Shown piece after piece: positions 63,041-64,000 of a stretch of DNA of 64,000 nt (positions are counted from its first letter, which is position 1; each line of letters starts with the position of its first letter). The notes beneath the pieces are model-generated. The model did no database searches and was not told the origin of the DNA. It was given only the letters and a program-made list of their open reading frames with translations. The stretch covers positions 3,286,001 to 3,350,000 of the forward strand of contig NZ_CP048711.1 of assembly GCF_010669285.1 (NCBI RefSeq), written 5' to 3'. This DNA comes from Kineobactrum salinum. Its GTDB lineage: Bacteria > Pseudomonadota > Gammaproteobacteria > Pseudomonadales > Halieaceae. A program made the translations under genes and the position numbers.

Positions 63041-64000
63041 AAGTCGACCTCCGTCCCGAACGACTCTTGCGTGGCCTGTAGATAGAGATGGTGTGCCACG
63101 ACCAGATCCTGGGCCGCTACGCCGAGAGAGCGATAGATGGTGATCTCCTCGTCATTGCGGCGCCCCTCGATATCACCGTCGATGACCGCCCCGATTTCAC
63201 CGGCAATGTAGGATTCGTCGATAACGCCGCTGCCGACGCCGGTGGCGAGTTCGCCCGCCTGATCCCAGGCGGACAGGCTGGAATCGGTCAGGTAGCGGCA
63301 GCCTGGCAGTGCACCGGTCTCAATTTCCTGCCGGTCCCTGGTACAGGCGCCCACCAGGTTGATGTGCAGGCCGGGTTGCAGCATGCTGGCCTTCAGTACC
63401 GGGCTGGCCGAGGAGGTGACCGTACAGGCCACATCCGCTCCCGCCATGGCCGCGGCGATGTCGGTAAATCCGCGCAGCCGGGCAGCATGGCGGGGATTCA
63501 CCGTGGCGAAAAAGGCCTGCGACTGGTCTGGGTCACGAAAACAGACCCGGATCTCATCGAACGACCGCACGGTACACAAGGCGTCGATATGGGCGCGGGC
63601 CTGCTCGCCGGCACCAATGATCACCAGAATGCGCGCAGTGGCGCGGGCCAGCAGATCGGTCGCCAGGGCGCTGGCCGCGGCAGTCCTGCTGGCGGTGAGC
63701 TCGCCGGCATCCAGCAGGGCCAGGGGCTGGCCGTGGACGGCGTCGAACAATAACATGCAACCGCTGTGCGAAGAGTAATGACTGCCGCGATTGGCGGGCA
63801 TCATGTTGACCACCTTGATACCGAAGCATTCGGGCTCGGCGAGATACCCGGGCATCATGCCCATCATCCCGCCTGCGGGCATGCTCATGCCCCAGCGCAA
63901 CGGCTGCAGTGAATCTCCGGCACTGACTTGCCGCATCGCAGTTCTCATCAGCCCGATGGTGGTGCCCGGATCCAGCCGGGCTCTGAGCTGATGCTTGTTG
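63037..64000 (-). CDS. Ornithine cyclodeaminase/mu-crystallin family protein (5' end outside window)
   Basis: The frame is open to the right edge, so the first few dozen residues are missing. An ATG at 63948 is internal: codons before it (KHQLRARLDPGTTIGLMRTA) already look like the family. Visible features are GGMMGMMPGYL, the substrate Lys in FGIKVVNMMP, a Rossmann motif VIIGAGEQARAHIDAL, DVACTVTSSASPVL and HINLVGAC. The family includes ornithine cyclodeaminase, alanine dehydrogenase and ketimine reductases; the exact reaction is open. It overlaps the amidohydrolase start and heads the visible operon. Confidence 0.88.
   Translation of the reverse strand, partial: NKHQLRARLDPGTTIGLMRTAMRQVSAGDSLQPLRWGMSMPAGGMMGMMPGYLAEPECFGIKVVNMMPANRGSHYSSHSGCMLLFDAVHGQPLALLDAGELTASRTAAASALATDLLARATARILVIIGAGEQARAHIDALCTVRSFDEIRVCFRDPDQSQAFFATVNPRHAARLRGFTDIAAAMAGADVACTVTSSASPVLKASMLQPGLHINLVGACTRDRQEIETGALPGCRYLTDSSLSAWDQAGELATGVGSGVIDESYIAGEIGAVIDGDIEGRRNDEEITIYRSLGVAAQDLVVAHHLYLQATQESFGTEVDF

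Noticed and set aside
1-64000. CRISPR arrays, tRNA and rRNA genes
   Set aside because: No regularly spaced direct repeats and no cloverleaf- or rRNA-like stretches were seen on either strand by eye.

Overview
The window reads as one contiguous piece of a high-GC gammaproteobacterial chromosome. A complete type II secretion gene tail, ScpA/ScpB/RluB and YciB/YciI/YciO neighbourhoods, two TonB receptors, an S46 peptidase and many c-di-GMP proteins suggest a free-living, probably marine, heterotroph of the Halieaceae/Cellvibrionales type. That placement is inference from gene content only. No rRNA, tRNA, CRISPR array, prophage or insertion sequence was recognised.

Layout. 1-2.9 kb: end of a type II secretion operon (gspK-L-M-N). 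3-5.8 kb: two Na+-coupled amino-acid transporters (NSS and AGCS families). 5.9-11.3 kb, minus strand: cardiolipin synthase, a periplasmic HtrA protease, a DUF1499-like membrane protein, and an uncharacterised set with a membrane J-domain protein, a VWA protein and small conserved proteins. 11.6-23.8 kb: housekeeping and repair genes (msrA, rsmE, rimO, a sulfurtransferase, an RluA-type synthase, pdxJ, a cyclophilin, an SH3/coiled-coil protein, yciI, yciB, a PHP-domain protein, yciO, scpA, scpB, rluB). Two copies of a large palindromic repeat flank rsmE-rimO. 24-33 kb: a PAS-GGDEF-EAL protein, an AT-richer AAA ATPase island, an OsmC protein, DbpA helicase, a Ser/Thr kinase, an AI-2E family permease and an SDR. 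33.2-34.5 kb: a DMT permease preceded by what looks like a tryptophan attenuator. 34.7-37.3 kb: a GMC oxidoreductase translationally coupled to a Tat-exported protein with a tandem repeat. 37.4-42.8 kb: a small secreted protein, an anchored alpha/beta hydrolase, DinB, a glycine-zipper protein and an S46 dipeptidyl-peptidase.

43-51 kb is a coherent catabolic island. An Lrp/AsnC regulator, an SRPBCC protein and a glyoxalase-II-like hydrolase run left. A Rieske oxygenase, an NTF2-fold protein, a TonB receptor, a RidA-like protein, a FAD-dependent amine/amino-acid oxidase and a second SRPBCC protein run right. The shared promoter region holds nested palindromes and a near-consensus sigma70 promoter. 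51.3-57.1 kb: an M48/TPR lipoprotein protease, then a PAS-GGDEF-EAL protein and a PilZ/degenerate HD-GYP protein. 57.3-64 kb is a minus-strand operon: ornithine-cyclodeaminase-like protein, amidohydrolase, TonB receptor, M19-like dipeptidase and a BASS-family symporter. It looks like uptake and breakdown of a peptide-like or amino-acid-derived substrate.

Quality note. At least four genes (DUF1499-like, FAD oxidase, M48 protease, M19 dipeptidase) are broken by single-base shifts. Two more (scpA, amidohydrolase) have N-termini that appear only after the same kind of correction. Every inferred event is the loss of one base in a G or C run of 4-5. This points to sequencing or assembly error rather than real pseudogenes.
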